Assembly: GCA_038134525.1 (NCBI GenBank)
Contig: JAYPVI010000007.1
Coordinates: forward strand, 59,307 to 123,306
Reading direction: 5' to 3'
DNA length: 64,000 nt
DNA from: GCA-002727735 sp038134525
Lineage (GTDB): Bacteria > Bacteroidota > Bacteroidia > Flavobacteriales_D > Parvicellaceae
Shown piece after piece: positions 36,753-46,155 of the stretch; the stretch's first letter is position 1, and every line of letters starts with the position of its first letter. The position numbers and the translations under genes were made by a program. A model generated the notes under the pieces. That model was not told where the DNA came from. It made no database searches and was given only the letters and a program-made list of their open reading frames with translations.

Positions 36753-37873
36753 ACACTCTTGCCCATCAACTTTAGGTGTTTATAATGGTGCTTCAGCGCA
36801 CTAAAAAAGGTGAGATTTGCGTGATAAGGTATATTGTATTCCTCAGCGGTTTCTTTTACAATTTTAGAAATATCATGGTAATGAACATGACAAATTGAAG
36901 GAAACAAATGGTGTTCTATTTGATAATTCAACCCCCCAATAAACCATGAAAAGAAACTTTTATAGTTCGAGAAATTTGCAGTCGTTTCCAATTGATGAAC
37001 ATACCAATTCTTTTTAATTTGTCCTGAATTGTCAGGTTCTGGAAAATCAGTCTGATCTACGATATGAGCACAAAGAAAGATGGTTGATAGAAAGAATCCT
37101 GCAATAAAATGCATGATAAGGAAGCCTAAAATATGAACCCAAGGGTTGCCTAGGAAAAATAAAGGAATAACTAAAATGTATAAAAAGTAAAATATTTTCC
37201 AGAAGAACAAATTTAGGAGAGCTCTACCAAAGGTGATATTCTGTGATTTCAATAGATCCATTTTGTGGTATTTAACAACCTGAATAAAATCTTTATTCGT
37301 TATCCACGAAATAGACAATAATGAATATAATAACCATGCATAAAGATGCTGAAAACGATGATGTTTCTTTCTTTTTTGATTTGATGAAAATCTTAATATT
37401 ACACCCGCATCGACATCCTCATCCATTCCATCAATATTGGTGTAGGTATGATGCAAAAGATTGTGCTGAATTCTCCAATTCAAATCGTAGCCCCCCATCA
37501 AATTAAGACCAAAACCAGAAATTTTGTTGATTAATTGGTTTTTTGAGTAAGCATTATGGTTGCCATCATGCATAACTGACAACCCGATTCCAGCCATTCC
37601 AAAGCCCATAAAAGCCCAAGGTATTAAATACCAAAAACCGTCAACAAAAGGGACGTACATTAAAGTATAGGGAACGTAAAAAAGCAAGAGCATGAAAATT
37701 GTCTTGAATATCATGGTTCCATTGCTATTTCTATTAACCTTATTTTCTTTAAAATAATTATTAACTCTTTTTCTAAGAACTTTTACAAAATCCGGTGTAG
37801 AAGTATCAAATTGTATGGGTTTGAAAGTAGAAATGATAAGTGTTTTGATGGCAATATTATATAATATATCCAA
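36749..37873 (-). CDS. Membrane fatty-acid desaturase (linoleoyl-CoA/delta-6 type)
   Basis: A 374-residue integral-membrane di-iron desaturase. The three histidine boxes are MHDGNHNAYS, QHNLLHHTYTN and QIEHHLFPS, the last with Gln as in front-end (delta-5/delta-6) desaturases, and about six hydrophobic helices lie between. There is no cytochrome b5 domain, so an external electron donor is needed. It probably adjusts membrane unsaturation. The annotated first residues are not conserved-looking; the start may be 10-20 codons downstream. Convergent with hutF and divergent from the asparaginase gene. Confidence 0.88.
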   Translation of the reverse strand: MDILYNIAIKTLIISTFKPIQFDTSTPDFVKVLRKRVNNYFKENKVNRNSNGTMIFKTIFMLLLFYVPYTLMYVPFVDGFWYLIPWAFMGFGMAGIGLSVMHDGNHNAYSKNQLINKISGFGLNLMGGYDLNWRIQHNLLHHTYTNIDGMDEDVDAGVILRFSSNQKRKKHHRFQHLYAWLLYSLLSISWITNKDFIQVVKYHKMDLLKSQNITFGRALLNLFFWKIFYFLYILVIPLFFLGNPWVHILGFLIMHFIAGFFLSTIFLCAHIVDQTDFPEPDNSGQIKKNWYVHQLETTANFSNYKSFFSWFIGGLNYQIEHHLFPSICHVHYHDISKIVKETAEEYNIPYHANLTFFSALKHHYKHLKLMGKSV

Positions 37874-37967
37874 TTAATGTAAATTTTGTAGATGATTTAT
37901 ATGCACATTTTTTTAAACAATCGCATTTTTGTAAGTAAGTATTAAGAATAAATATAAATTCATCTTT

Positions 37968-38891
37968 ATGAATATTGGAATAGCAATACATGGTGGTGCT
38001 GGCACCATTTTAAGAGAGGAATTAACCATCGAAATGGAAAATAATTACCGAGATGGACTTGAGAAAGCACTTGAAAAAGGAAAGAAAGTTTTACAAAATG
38101 GGGGAAGCGCAATTGATGCTGTTACTCAAGCTGTAGTTGCACTTGAGAATAACTCATTATTTAATGCTGGTAAAGGCTCTGTATTTAACCATCTTGGAAA
38201 ACATGAAATGGATGCTTCAATAATGAATGGAATGGACCTCAATGCTGGAGCTGTGTGCTGTATTAGTGATTTTAAAAACCCTATTCTCGTAGCTAGAAAC
38301 GTAATGGAGAATAGCGAACATGTTATATTAACGGGTGAAGGAGCAATGAAATTTGCTAGAAAGATGAACTGTGAAACAGCAAAACATGATTATTTCTTTG
38401 ATCAATTTAGATATGATCAATGGCTATCTATTAAAGATAGTGATGAATTTCAACTTGATCATTCAATAAAAAATCCAAAAAAGTTTGGTACAGTAGGCGC
38501 TGTTGCTCTGGATTCAAATGGAAACTTAGCTGCTGCAACTTCAACAGGGGGAATGACTAATAAAAAATATGGACGAATTGGGGACAGTTCTATAATAGGA
38601 GCTGGGAATTATGCTAACAATGACACTTGTGCTGTTTCCTGTACAGGATCTGGTGAATTTTTTATACGTCAAGTCACTGCCTATGATGTTTCTTGCTTGA
38701 TGGAAATGGGGAAGATGGATTTAAAAACAGCCGCAACAAGTGTGATTCATGATAGAATAAAAAAAATAGGAGGCGATGGTGGTTTAATTGCCATTGATCA
38801 AAAAGGAAATATAGAAATGCCTTTTAATACGGATGGAATGTATAGAGCAGCTTGGTCAAAAAATGGATTTCAAACCATAGCAATTTACTGA
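37968..38891 (+). CDS. iaaA: Isoaspartyl peptidase / plant-type L-asparaginase
   Basis: A 307-residue Ntn-hydrolase that self-cleaves before a Thr. The nucleophile is the Thr of KFGTVGAVALDSNGNLAAATSTGG near residue 175-180, with GNYANNDTCAVSCTGSGEFFIRQ downstream; HGGAGT at the N-terminus and NAGKGSVFN are also typical. It hydrolyses beta-aspartyl dipeptides, including the beta-Asp-Arg released from cyanophycin by CphB, whose convergent gene overlaps this one by 7 bp. That context suggests cyanophycin dipeptide degradation as its main role here. Confidence 0.93.
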   Translation: MNIGIAIHGGAGTILREELTIEMENNYRDGLEKALEKGKKVLQNGGSAIDAVTQAVVALENNSLFNAGKGSVFNHLGKHEMDASIMNGMDLNAGAVCCISDFKNPILVARNVMENSEHVILTGEGAMKFARKMNCETAKHDYFFDQFRYDQWLSIKDSDEFQLDHSIKNPKKFGTVGAVALDSNGNLAAATSTGGMTNKKYGRIGDSSIIGAGNYANNDTCAVSCTGSGEFFIRQVTAYDVSCLMEMGKMDLKTAATSVIHDRIKKIGGDGGLIAIDQKGNIEMPFNTDGMYRAAWSKNGFQTIAIY

Positions 38892-39730
38892 GAAACATAA
38901 TCTTCTAGAGGGTAAACTTTAATGGTTCTATCATGCATATGGAAAGAATCTCCATCGGCCAATATATGAGTAGTTAAATTAGTCATGCTCATGGGTAAAT
39001 CATCATTCAATACTTCGTAATTATTGTGATTTAAATCAGAAGGGTCAAACACTATAACCATTCCTGAACCAATAACTTTAAACTCATTGTTTTTGATAAT
39101 TAGACCTGTATCTTCAGCTAAACCAATACCAATTAGTTCAGGAAAACGAGCAACAGCTTCAGCTAAACGACCAAATCTTCCACGATTAACAAAGTGAGAA
39201 TCAATGATCATATCAGGGATGTAATTCATTCCTTCCCTCATTTTGACAGACCCTTTGACCAAACATTCGATACTACTTCCCCCCATGATCATTTCCTTAG
39301 ACATTGACATGGCACCAGCACTGGTTCCTGATAAAACTATATTTTCATTTTTAAGTCGATCAAAAATAATGTCATGAACTGGTGTATTTCCAATAATATC
39401 TACTATCCTAGATTGATCACCACCCGTAAAGAATATGCAATCAGCATCTAAAAAAAGTTGTTGAATGGATTTCTTATCACATTGACTACGCTTACTTATA
39501 TTTTGGATATTGATATTGGAGCAGCCTAATTTTTTTAAAGCCTTTTTATAATTTTTTCCTACTTGTCTTGGGATCATAGAAGCTGTTGGTATAACTAAAA
39601 AATTTGCATTTTCGCCTCCACTCTCGTTTACCACATGAGATAGGATACCATCTTTGACGAATTCACTAATTTCTTGACCTGAACCTTTATTTTCATTACC
39701 ACCTATTGGAATTAGTGTACCTTTAAACAT
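38885..39730 (-). CDS. cphB: Cyanophycinase
   Basis: A 281-residue peptidase S51-family enzyme that cleaves cyanophycin to beta-Asp-Arg dipeptides. The catalytic Ser is in the loop LSGTSAGAMSM (nucleophile elbow G-x-S-A-G), with FFTGGDQSRIV and IPTASMIP nearby, and the start FKGTLIPIGGNENKG is typical. No signal peptide, so it acts in the cytoplasm on stored polymer. It sits between the isoaspartyl peptidase (convergent) and cyanophycin synthetase (divergent), a complete make-and-break module. Confidence 0.95.
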   Translation of the reverse strand: MFKGTLIPIGGNENKGSGQEISEFVKDGILSHVVNESGGENANFLVIPTASMIPRQVGKNYKKALKKLGCSNINIQNISKRSQCDKKSIQQLFLDADCIFFTGGDQSRIVDIIGNTPVHDIIFDRLKNENIVLSGTSAGAMSMSKEMIMGGSSIECLVKGSVKMREGMNYIPDMIIDSHFVNRGRFGRLAEAVARFPELIGIGLAEDTGLIIKNNEFKVIGSGMVIVFDPSDLNHNNYEVLNDDLPMSMTNLTTHILADGDSFHMHDRTIKVYPLEDYVSQ

Positions 39731-39832
39731 TTTCGATAAATTAATTTTGCGTAAAGAAAATAAAATTTAAGTGGATTTGCTTTAGCTTTACTATATATTC
39801 ACGATTTTTTTACATTAGGAAAATTTTAAACA

Positions 39833-42493
39833 ATGAAAATAGTTGAAATCAAAACCATGAAAGGACCAAACTATTGGTCTGTTAGAAGACATAATCTTAC
39901 TGTAATGGTACTGGATTTAGAGGAAATGGAACAATTTCCTACTAATAAAATAGATGGTTTTAGTGATCGTCTTGAAAAAATGTTTCCATCAATGTATTGT
40001 CATCGATGTTCGATTGGAAAAGAGGGAGGATTTTTTCAAAGAGTTAAAGAAGGAACTTGGATGGGTCACGTTATTGAACACATTGCTCTAGAAATTCAAA
40101 CATTAGCAGGAATGGAATGTGGTTTTGGAAGAACAAGGGGTTATGGTGAAGAAGGGGTTTATTTTGTGGTTTTTAACCACATGGTTGATCTTGTTGGAAA
40201 ATATGCCGCAAAAGCGTCTTTTCGAATAGCAGAAGCCTTAATTGCTGGTGAAGATTATGATCTTGATGAAGATATCATGAACATGAAAGAAATTAGACAA
40301 AATGAAGGGCTCGGACCTTCAACTGGGTCTATCATTAAAGAAGCAGAAGCTAGAAATATTCCATGGATCAGATTAAATCGATACTCCTTATGTCAATTAG
40401 GATATGGGGCTAATCAAAAAAGAATTCAGGCAACTGTAACGAGCCAAACTAGTAACATTGGTGTTGATTTAGCTTGTGACAAAGAAGAAACGAAACTATT
40501 ATTAGAACAAGCCGAAGTTCCCATTCCTAAAGGAGATATTATCAGAACTGAAAAAGGTCTTGAAGAAGCAGTTGAATACGTAGGTTTTCCACTTGTGATT
40601 AAACCAGTAAATGGAAATCATGGGAGAGGGATTACTACTGATATTAACAATATGGAGGAAGCCCTAATCGCATTTAAAGAAGCTAAAGAAATCTCAAGAC
40701 TAGTTATTGTAGAAAGGTTTATAACAGGAGAAGATTACAGACTCTTGGTGATTGATCATAAGTTAGTAGCTGCAGCTAAGAGAACTCCTGCACACGTAAT
40801 TGGAGATGGAAAATCTACCATTAAAGAATTAGTTGATGAAGTTAATAAAGACGAGAGAAGAGGATATGGACATGAAAAAGTACTAACAGAAATTACGATC
40901 AACTCTCTAACGCTAGAGCTACTAAAAGAAAATAATCTTACTCCAGAATCAGTTGTACCAAAAGGAGAATTTGTAAAACTTAAAAGTACAGCAAATCTAA
41001 GCACAGGCGGTACTGCAGAAGATGTTACAGATTTAATTCACCCCTATAATATATTTATGGCTGAGCGAATTTCTAAAATTATTGGTTTAGACATTTGTGG
41101 TATCGACATCATGGCACATGACCTTACAAAACCAATTAAAGAATCTGGTGGTGCAGTTTTAGAAGTGAATGCTGGTCCTGGTTTTAGAATGCATTTGCAA
41201 CCTACAGACGGTCTTCCAAGAAATGTAGGTGGTTATGTTGTAGACATGTTGTTTCCTCCTGGAAGCAATTCTAGGATACCTATTATTGCAGTAACTGGAA
41301 CAAATGGAAAAACAACCACAACAAGACTAATTGCACACATAGCTAAAATGCGGGGTAAAAAAGTCGGTTACACCACAACTGATGGTGTATACATTCAAAA
41401 TAGATTATTAATGACTGGAGACTGTACCGGTCCAGTAAGTGCTGAATTTGTCCTTAAGGATCCAACAGTCAATTTTGCAGTACTGGAGTGTGCTAGGGGT
41501 GGTATTTTAAGAGCTGGTCTTGGATTTAAAAAATGTGATATTGGCGTAGTTACCAATGTGGCAGGAGATCATTTAGGACTTAAAGGCATACATACTATAG
41601 ATCAATTAGCTAAAGTAAAGGGGGTAATTCCAGAGACTGTTCATAAGGATGGCTACTCCGTATTAAATGCTGATGATGACCGTGTTTATGAAATGAGAAA
41701 CAACATTGAATCCCATTATGCACTATTCTCTATGGATGAAGAAAATCCAAGAATTTTACGTCATAGTAAAAATAATGGAATCTCTGCTATTTATGAAAAC
41801 GGTTATATCACTATAATTAAAGGTGAATGGAAAATGAGGGTAGCTAAGGCGGTAAATGTTCCGTTAACAAAAGGAGGAAAAGCTTCATTTATGATACAAA
41901 ATGTGTTAGCTGCCGTACTTGCTACTTACCTACAAGGCTTTTCCATTGAAGATATAAAAGTAGCTATAGAATCATTTATTCCTTCTCCATCTCAAACACC
42001 AGGGAGACTAAATATGTTTAATTTCAATAAGTTTGATGTGCTACTTGATTATGCACATAATCCTGCAGGTTTAAGAGCGCTTCACAAGTATGTTGAGAAA
42101 TTAGATGGTAAGCCTAAAGTAGGCATAATAGCTGGAATTGGTGATAGAAGAAAACAAGACAACTTTGAGCTAGGTCAGATCGCAGCAGAAATGTTTGATG
42201 AAATCATTATTAGACAAGATAGAAACCTCAGAGGTAAAAAAGAAGAAGAATTAATCAAGGAGATTCACGATGGAATTATAGATATTGACCCTAAAAAACC
42301 TGTCAAAATCATTCCAAAAGAAAGTGAAGCTATAAAATTTGCCATTGAAAATGCGAAGGATGACTCGTTGATTGTAGTAAGTAGTGATGTTGTTCCTGCA
42401 GCATTAAATATGGTAATGAAAATGAAGGAAATTGAAACAAAATCACTTTACGGAAATGTGAAAGAGGAAATTCCTAATTTAGATATTCAATAA
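39833..42493 (+). CDS. cphA: Cyanophycin synthetase
   Basis: Makes multi-L-arginyl-poly-L-aspartate from ATP, Asp and Arg. The 886-residue length and order match CphA1: N-terminal domain (about 1-160), ATP-grasp domain with PLVIKPVNGNHGRGITTD near 255 and EVNAGPGFRMHLQP near 450, and a Mur-ligase-like domain with the P-loop VTGTNGKTTTTRLIAH near 490 and DYAHNPAGLRAL near 740. Both ATP sites look intact, so Asp and Arg addition should both work. It ends with a 7-bp overlap with the convergent saccharopine-dehydrogenase-like gene. The start is 102 bp from the divergent cphB; no clear promoter was found between them. Confidence 0.95.
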   Translation: MKIVEIKTMKGPNYWSVRRHNLTVMVLDLEEMEQFPTNKIDGFSDRLEKMFPSMYCHRCSIGKEGGFFQRVKEGTWMGHVIEHIALEIQTLAGMECGFGRTRGYGEEGVYFVVFNHMVDLVGKYAAKASFRIAEALIAGEDYDLDEDIMNMKEIRQNEGLGPSTGSIIKEAEARNIPWIRLNRYSLCQLGYGANQKRIQATVTSQTSNIGVDLACDKEETKLLLEQAEVPIPKGDIIRTEKGLEEAVEYVGFPLVIKPVNGNHGRGITTDINNMEEALIAFKEAKEISRLVIVERFITGEDYRLLVIDHKLVAAAKRTPAHVIGDGKSTIKELVDEVNKDERRGYGHEKVLTEITINSLTLELLKENNLTPESVVPKGEFVKLKSTANLSTGGTAEDVTDLIHPYNIFMAERISKIIGLDICGIDIMAHDLTKPIKESGGAVLEVNAGPGFRMHLQPTDGLPRNVGGYVVDMLFPPGSNSRIPIIAVTGTNGKTTTTRLIAHIAKMRGKKVGYTTTDGVYIQNRLLMTGDCTGPVSAEFVLKDPTVNFAVLECARGGILRAGLGFKKCDIGVVTNVAGDHLGLKGIHTIDQLAKVKGVIPETVHKDGYSVLNADDDRVYEMRNNIESHYALFSMDEENPRILRHSKNNGISAIYENGYITIIKGEWKMRVAKAVNVPLTKGGKASFMIQNVLAAVLATYLQGFSIEDIKVAIESFIPSPSQTPGRLNMFNFNKFDVLLDYAHNPAGLRALHKYVEKLDGKPKVGIIAGIGDRRKQDNFELGQIAAEMFDEIIIRQDRNLRGKKEEELIKEIHDGIIDIDPKKPVKIIPKESEAIKFAIENAKDDSLIVVSSDVVPAALNMVMKMKEIETKSLYGNVKEEIPNLDIQ

Positions 42494-43833
42494 AATACAG
42501 GGGTAACTTCTTTCTCAACGAATGTCATTCCGAGCTGTTCCAATTCAGCAAGAACAGGTTGGTATATCTCCTTTTCTATAGGAAGCTTGACTCCCCTATT
42601 TTTTATCTTACCATTTAGCAATAGTTTTGCCGCAATAGCCAAAGGAAGTCCCACAGTATCACTCATAGCAGTAAATTGACTATTCTTTCCTATATAAACC
42701 ATGTGTGACCTAACTTCCTTATCTACACCTTCCTGACTAAAATTAAATTTATGCCACATGACTATCATGTCCTTATCCTCTTCAGTTAGAGACCACTTAT
42801 CTTGTAATATTTTTTGAAGAATTTGAGCTGGAGTAGCATTTTTTAAACCAATTTTTTTATCCTCAAATAGACCTAACCAAACTAATTTTTCCCATATATA
42901 ATCATCCTGCTCAATGCCCAAATAATGCCTTAATTTTAATTCGACCGAATCATGCGGATTGTAAGCTAAAAAAGAGTTTATAAAATCTCTATTAGTCATT
43001 TGATCAGAACCTTCAATGACATATGAATCATCCGTTAATCCCAATTGGACAAATACATTCCAAGCTCTACAAAACCCAATTTTTCTTAAAGTCCCCCTAA
43101 ACATGGTGGGAATTTCATCTAATCCGTAAACTGAACGATACCTAAGAGAATCGCGATTGGCATATCCTTCAAATTTTCCATAGCCTTCAATATGAATGAT
43201 TTCTGTTCTCCTAAATAATTTACAATAAGGAATGTATTTATACTTTCCTTCTTGAATAAATTTAGCAGCACCACCCTGCCCTGCTAAAACTACATTTCTT
43301 GGATTCCAAGTAAATTTATAATTCCATGGATTATCATCACTTTCTGGAGCGACTAATCCTCCTGTAAAGGATTCGAAACCAGTTAATATTCCTCCATTGT
43401 CTTCTATTTCATCAATTATTTTTTTAGCGGACATATGATCAATGCCAGGATCTAATCCCATTTCATTCAGAATAAGAACATCGTTTTTTTGTGCATCCTC
43501 ATCTATTGATTTAATTTCATCTGTCACATAACTTGGAGTAATAACATGTACTTTTTCATTTACAGCATCTTTTACTATGTCAAGATGCATATATGCAGGC
43601 AGCATAGAAATAACTAGTTGGGACCCTTTGATGTATTTAAGTCTTTCATTTTGATTATTAGCGTCAATAAATTGGGCTTCTCCAAATTTATTGTTACTGA
43701 TTTTTGATTTAGCTAATTCTTCATTGTAATCTAAAAGAGTAATAAAGAAATTTTGTTCTTCTGCAATGGAAAGTAAATACTCAATTAAAGACGTAGAAGA
43801 ACGTCCTGCACCAAAAATGACAATCTTTTTCAT
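42487..43833 (-). CDS. Saccharopine dehydrogenase-like NAD(P)-binding protein
   Basis: A 448-residue enzyme with Rossmann fold IVIFGAGRSSTSLIEYLL at the N-terminus, the Asp of VTLLDYN and NEMGLDPGIDHMSA, the family signature of saccharopine dehydrogenase/LYS9-type reductases. Further conserved segments are GGLVAPESDDNPWNYKFTWNPRNVVLAGQGG and TVGLPLAIAAKLLL. Possible reactions are saccharopine oxidation in lysine degradation or a related step of basic amino-acid metabolism. It is next to the cyanophycin block but convergent with cphA, so a link is suggested only by position. Confidence 0.82.
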   Translation of the reverse strand: MKKIVIFGAGRSSTSLIEYLLSIAEEQNFFITLLDYNEELAKSKISNNKFGEAQFIDANNQNERLKYIKGSQLVISMLPAYMHLDIVKDAVNEKVHVITPSYVTDEIKSIDEDAQKNDVLILNEMGLDPGIDHMSAKKIIDEIEDNGGILTGFESFTGGLVAPESDDNPWNYKFTWNPRNVVLAGQGGAAKFIQEGKYKYIPYCKLFRRTEIIHIEGYGKFEGYANRDSLRYRSVYGLDEIPTMFRGTLRKIGFCRAWNVFVQLGLTDDSYVIEGSDQMTNRDFINSFLAYNPHDSVELKLRHYLGIEQDDYIWEKLVWLGLFEDKKIGLKNATPAQILQKILQDKWSLTEEDKDMIVMWHKFNFSQEGVDKEVRSHMVYIGKNSQFTAMSDTVGLPLAIAAKLLLNGKIKNRGVKLPIEKEIYQPVLAELEQLGMTFVEKEVTPVFY

Positions 43834-43909
43834 TCAACTAAATTTCAATACAAATCAAGTAAAATTATCTTTACCAAAAAGCAATATTTAAAATTTAAAA
43901 AACAAATTA

Positions 43910-44308
43910 ATGAAAGCTAAGCTTTTCCTGCAATTCTCCTTTTTAAGTATAGCACTATCCGTATTACTTGGTGCTTTTGGAGCGCATGCTTTGAAAGACA
44001 TTTTTAATCCCTATTGTATGGAGATTTGGGAAAAAAGCATTTTTTATCAGCTAATCAACTCAATTGGTTTAGCGCTCCTAATTGTTTTACAAAATCAAAA
44101 GCTAATAAAACAGAAGAAAACCACTCTATTTTTAATCAGTTTAGGAATTATCCTATTTTGTGGATCTCTATATGCACTATCATTATCCATTTCTTTTTTT
44201 GAAGAACATCATTGGATGAAATCGTTATTCGGACCCATCACTCCCATTGGTGGGACGCTTATTATTGCGGGTTGGATCTTTGCTTTATTTAGCATCGAAA
44301 AAAATTAA
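43910..44308 (+). CDS. DUF423 membrane protein
   Basis: A 132-residue protein with four hydrophobic segments, beginning with LSVLLGAFGAHALKDIF (the DUF423 GAFGAHxL signature) and ending PIGGTLIIAGWIFALFSI. Homologues are widespread inner-membrane proteins with no known function. It precedes the porin operon by 90 bp. Confidence 0.9.
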   Translation: MKAKLFLQFSFLSIALSVLLGAFGAHALKDIFNPYCMEIWEKSIFYQLINSIGLALLIVLQNQKLIKQKKTTLFLISLGIILFCGSLYALSLSISFFEEHHWMKSLFGPITPIGGTLIIAGWIFALFSIEKN

Positions 44309-44330
44309 TTCCTTATTTAGAACGATTCAA

Positions 44331-44350
44331 AATACCACAAAAAAGGTATT
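44331..44350. promoter_or_regulatory. Operator-like inverted repeat at porin promoter
   Basis: AATACC (44331-44336) and GGTATT (44345-44350) form a perfect 6-bp inverted repeat with an 8-base spacer. The right arm overlaps the TTG taken as the -33 element (44349-44351). It lacks a T run, so it does not look like a terminator for the DUF423 gene. A repressor site is possible but unproven. Confidence 0.3.
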
Positions 44351-44379
44351 GATTAAGAATTCACGTCAATCTATTTTTG
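44349..44379 (+). promoter_or_regulatory. Candidate promoter for porin/FMN operon
   Basis: TTG at 44349-44351 and TATTTTTG at 44372-44379 are spaced by 20 bases, matching the Bacteroidota -33/-7 layout and exact TAnnTTTG. The -7 element ends 19 bases before the porin ATG at 44399, giving a short leader. Confidence 0.55.
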
Positions 44380-44398
44380 TTGCGTATTTAAAATAATT

Positions 44399-45601
44399 AT
44401 GAAAAAGCATTTTCTTACTATTTATTTAAGTCTGGTTTCATTATTTGTATTTACTCAGGTTACAAATAATGATTCATTGACTAATGAACCCTTGAATACT
44501 GCTGATAATATTATTTCTGGAAATGGTGGTAGAATTACAGTTTCTGGTTATGGTCAAATTGATTACAATCAGCCTTTTGGAAACGAAATATTTCAAAACG
44601 GGAAGATGGATGTACACAGACTAATCACTTTTTTTGGATATCAATTTGCAGCAAAAACATTTTTTGTAACAGAATTGGAAGTTGAACATGCTAATGAAAT
44701 GTATGTAGAACAAGCATTTTTACAACAAAATGTTAACTCACTTTTAAATTTTAGAGCAGGACTTATTCTGATTCCTATGGGTATTGTGAATGAATACCAT
44801 GAGCCTACAACATTTAATGGAGTCGAAAGACCAAATTTAGATGGGAAAATAGTTCCAACAACTTGGAGAGAACTTGGAGCTGGAATCTCTGGTAAATTAT
44901 CTGATTATTCCATTAAATATCAATTATACCTAACAAATGGATTTTTGTCTTACAATGGTAATGGAATTTTAAGAGGTGTTGATGGATATAGAAAAGGTAG
45001 ACAGAAGGGAATACAATCTATTATTTCATCACCGAATTTATCAACTAAAGTAGATTTCTATGGCTTAAAGGGTCTTAAAATGGGATTAGCCGGTTATTTT
45101 GGAAAAACACAAACCACAGCTATAGACGGTATTTACAGAAATGATGAATTTGGAATTCTATCCGCGGATTCCACAAGAATTGGAATTTCAATGTTAGGTG
45201 CTGATTTTAGGTATCAAAATAAAGGATTCCAAGCTAGGGGTCAAGTAATTCATTCTACAAACTCCAACGTCAAAGCTTATAATGTAAAAACGAACCAAGA
45301 TTTAGGTAGTTCGTTTTTGGGTTATTTCTTAGAAGCGGGCTATGACATGTTGAGAATCCTCAAAAAGGATCTGGATCAAGAATTAACCCTATTTATTAGA
45401 TATGAAAATTATGATACGCACCATAGAACATATGATGATCTTGTTCGAAACTTAGCTTATAATAGAAATGACATCACATGCGGTTTTGGATTAAAACTGG
45501 CCAATGGAGCTGTATTGAAGTTAGATTATCAACGTTTTACAAATATGTCCAGTTCGATTAAAGATCACCAAATTAATGCAGGAGTTGCGGTATGGTTTTA
45601 A
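44399..45601 (+). CDS. Outer-membrane porin-like beta-barrel protein
   Basis: A 400-residue exported protein (signal peptide MKKHFLTIYLSLVSLFVFTQ) rich in alternating beta strands, ending in a terminal Phe (GVAVWF) as outer-membrane barrels do. Segments such as VSGYGQIDYNQPF, EVEHANEMYVEQAFLQ, FRAGLILIPMGIVNEYHEPTTFNGVERP and TWRELGAGISG match the phosphate-selective-porin-like family seen in Bacteroidota. The substrate is unknown. It overlaps the FMN-binding gene by 10 bp, so the two are translationally coupled. Confidence 0.83.
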   Translation: MKKHFLTIYLSLVSLFVFTQVTNNDSLTNEPLNTADNIISGNGGRITVSGYGQIDYNQPFGNEIFQNGKMDVHRLITFFGYQFAAKTFFVTELEVEHANEMYVEQAFLQQNVNSLLNFRAGLILIPMGIVNEYHEPTTFNGVERPNLDGKIVPTTWRELGAGISGKLSDYSIKYQLYLTNGFLSYNGNGILRGVDGYRKGRQKGIQSIISSPNLSTKVDFYGLKGLKMGLAGYFGKTQTTAIDGIYRNDEFGILSADSTRIGISMLGADFRYQNKGFQARGQVIHSTNSNVKAYNVKTNQDLGSSFLGYFLEAGYDMLRILKKDLDQELTLFIRYENYDTHHRTYDDLVRNLAYNRNDITCGFGLKLANGAVLKLDYQRFTNMSSSIKDHQINAGVAVWF

Positions 45602-46143
45602 ATTTGTTTTCATATTTAATTAGGTCACTATTTATAATTACTCTGTTTTGTTCTTTTTCAGGTGACAATACGCATTGGCTAAATAAAAATGGATTAAAAA
45701 AACTTGAAAAATCAATTTTTAAAACTTGGGGTACAAAAGAAGTAAGTCAAGTTTCCATTTATTTACCTAATGAACTAAAAAAGAAATTAAATATGAGATC
45801 AAACAGCCTTTATAAACTTTCTGTTCAAAATGAATTTAAAGGCTATTTATTTCTAGATTCACAAAGAAGTAAGTTTGATACATTTGACTACATGGTTATT
45901 TTAAATAAAGACCTAAGTATTAAAAAAGTAGAAATTTTGGTTTATCGAGAGGCTTATGGTGGTGAAATTTGTAGTAAGGTATTCCTGAATCAATTTCTTG
46001 GAAAAACATCCCAATCTAAAATTAAAATTGGAGATGATATCCAAGGCATATCTGGGGCAACTATATCTTGTAGAGCAGCTGTTAATGGTATTAAAACAAT
46101 AACTAAAAAGGCAGTACTACTAAAAGAAGAAGGATATTTATAA
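45592..46143 (+). CDS. FMN-binding domain protein, exported
   Basis: A 183-residue protein with an N-terminal hydrophobic export segment (LIRSLFIITLFCSFSG). The C-terminal FMN-binding domain has the flavinylation motif DDIQGISGATIS; the Thr at about 157 is the expected covalent FMN site, as in NqrC/RnfG. Upstream MVILNKDLSIKKVEILVYREAYGGEI is the usual domain core. ApbE-type flavin transferase would be needed and is not in the window. It is the middle gene of the porin / FMN-binding / four-TM trio and may carry electrons at the envelope. Confidence 0.88.
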   Translation: MVLNLFSYLIRSLFIITLFCSFSGDNTHWLNKNGLKKLEKSIFKTWGTKEVSQVSIYLPNELKKKLNMRSNSLYKLSVQNEFKGYLFLDSQRSKFDTFDYMVILNKDLSIKKVEILVYREAYGGEICSKVFLNQFLGKTSQSKIKIGDDIQGISGATISCRAAVNGIKTITKKAVLLKEEGYL

Positions 46144-46155
46144 TTTTAGCTAACA

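Noticed and set aside
44331..44350. Terminator of the DUF423 gene
   Set aside because: The stem is only 6 bp with an 8-base loop and no T tract follows.
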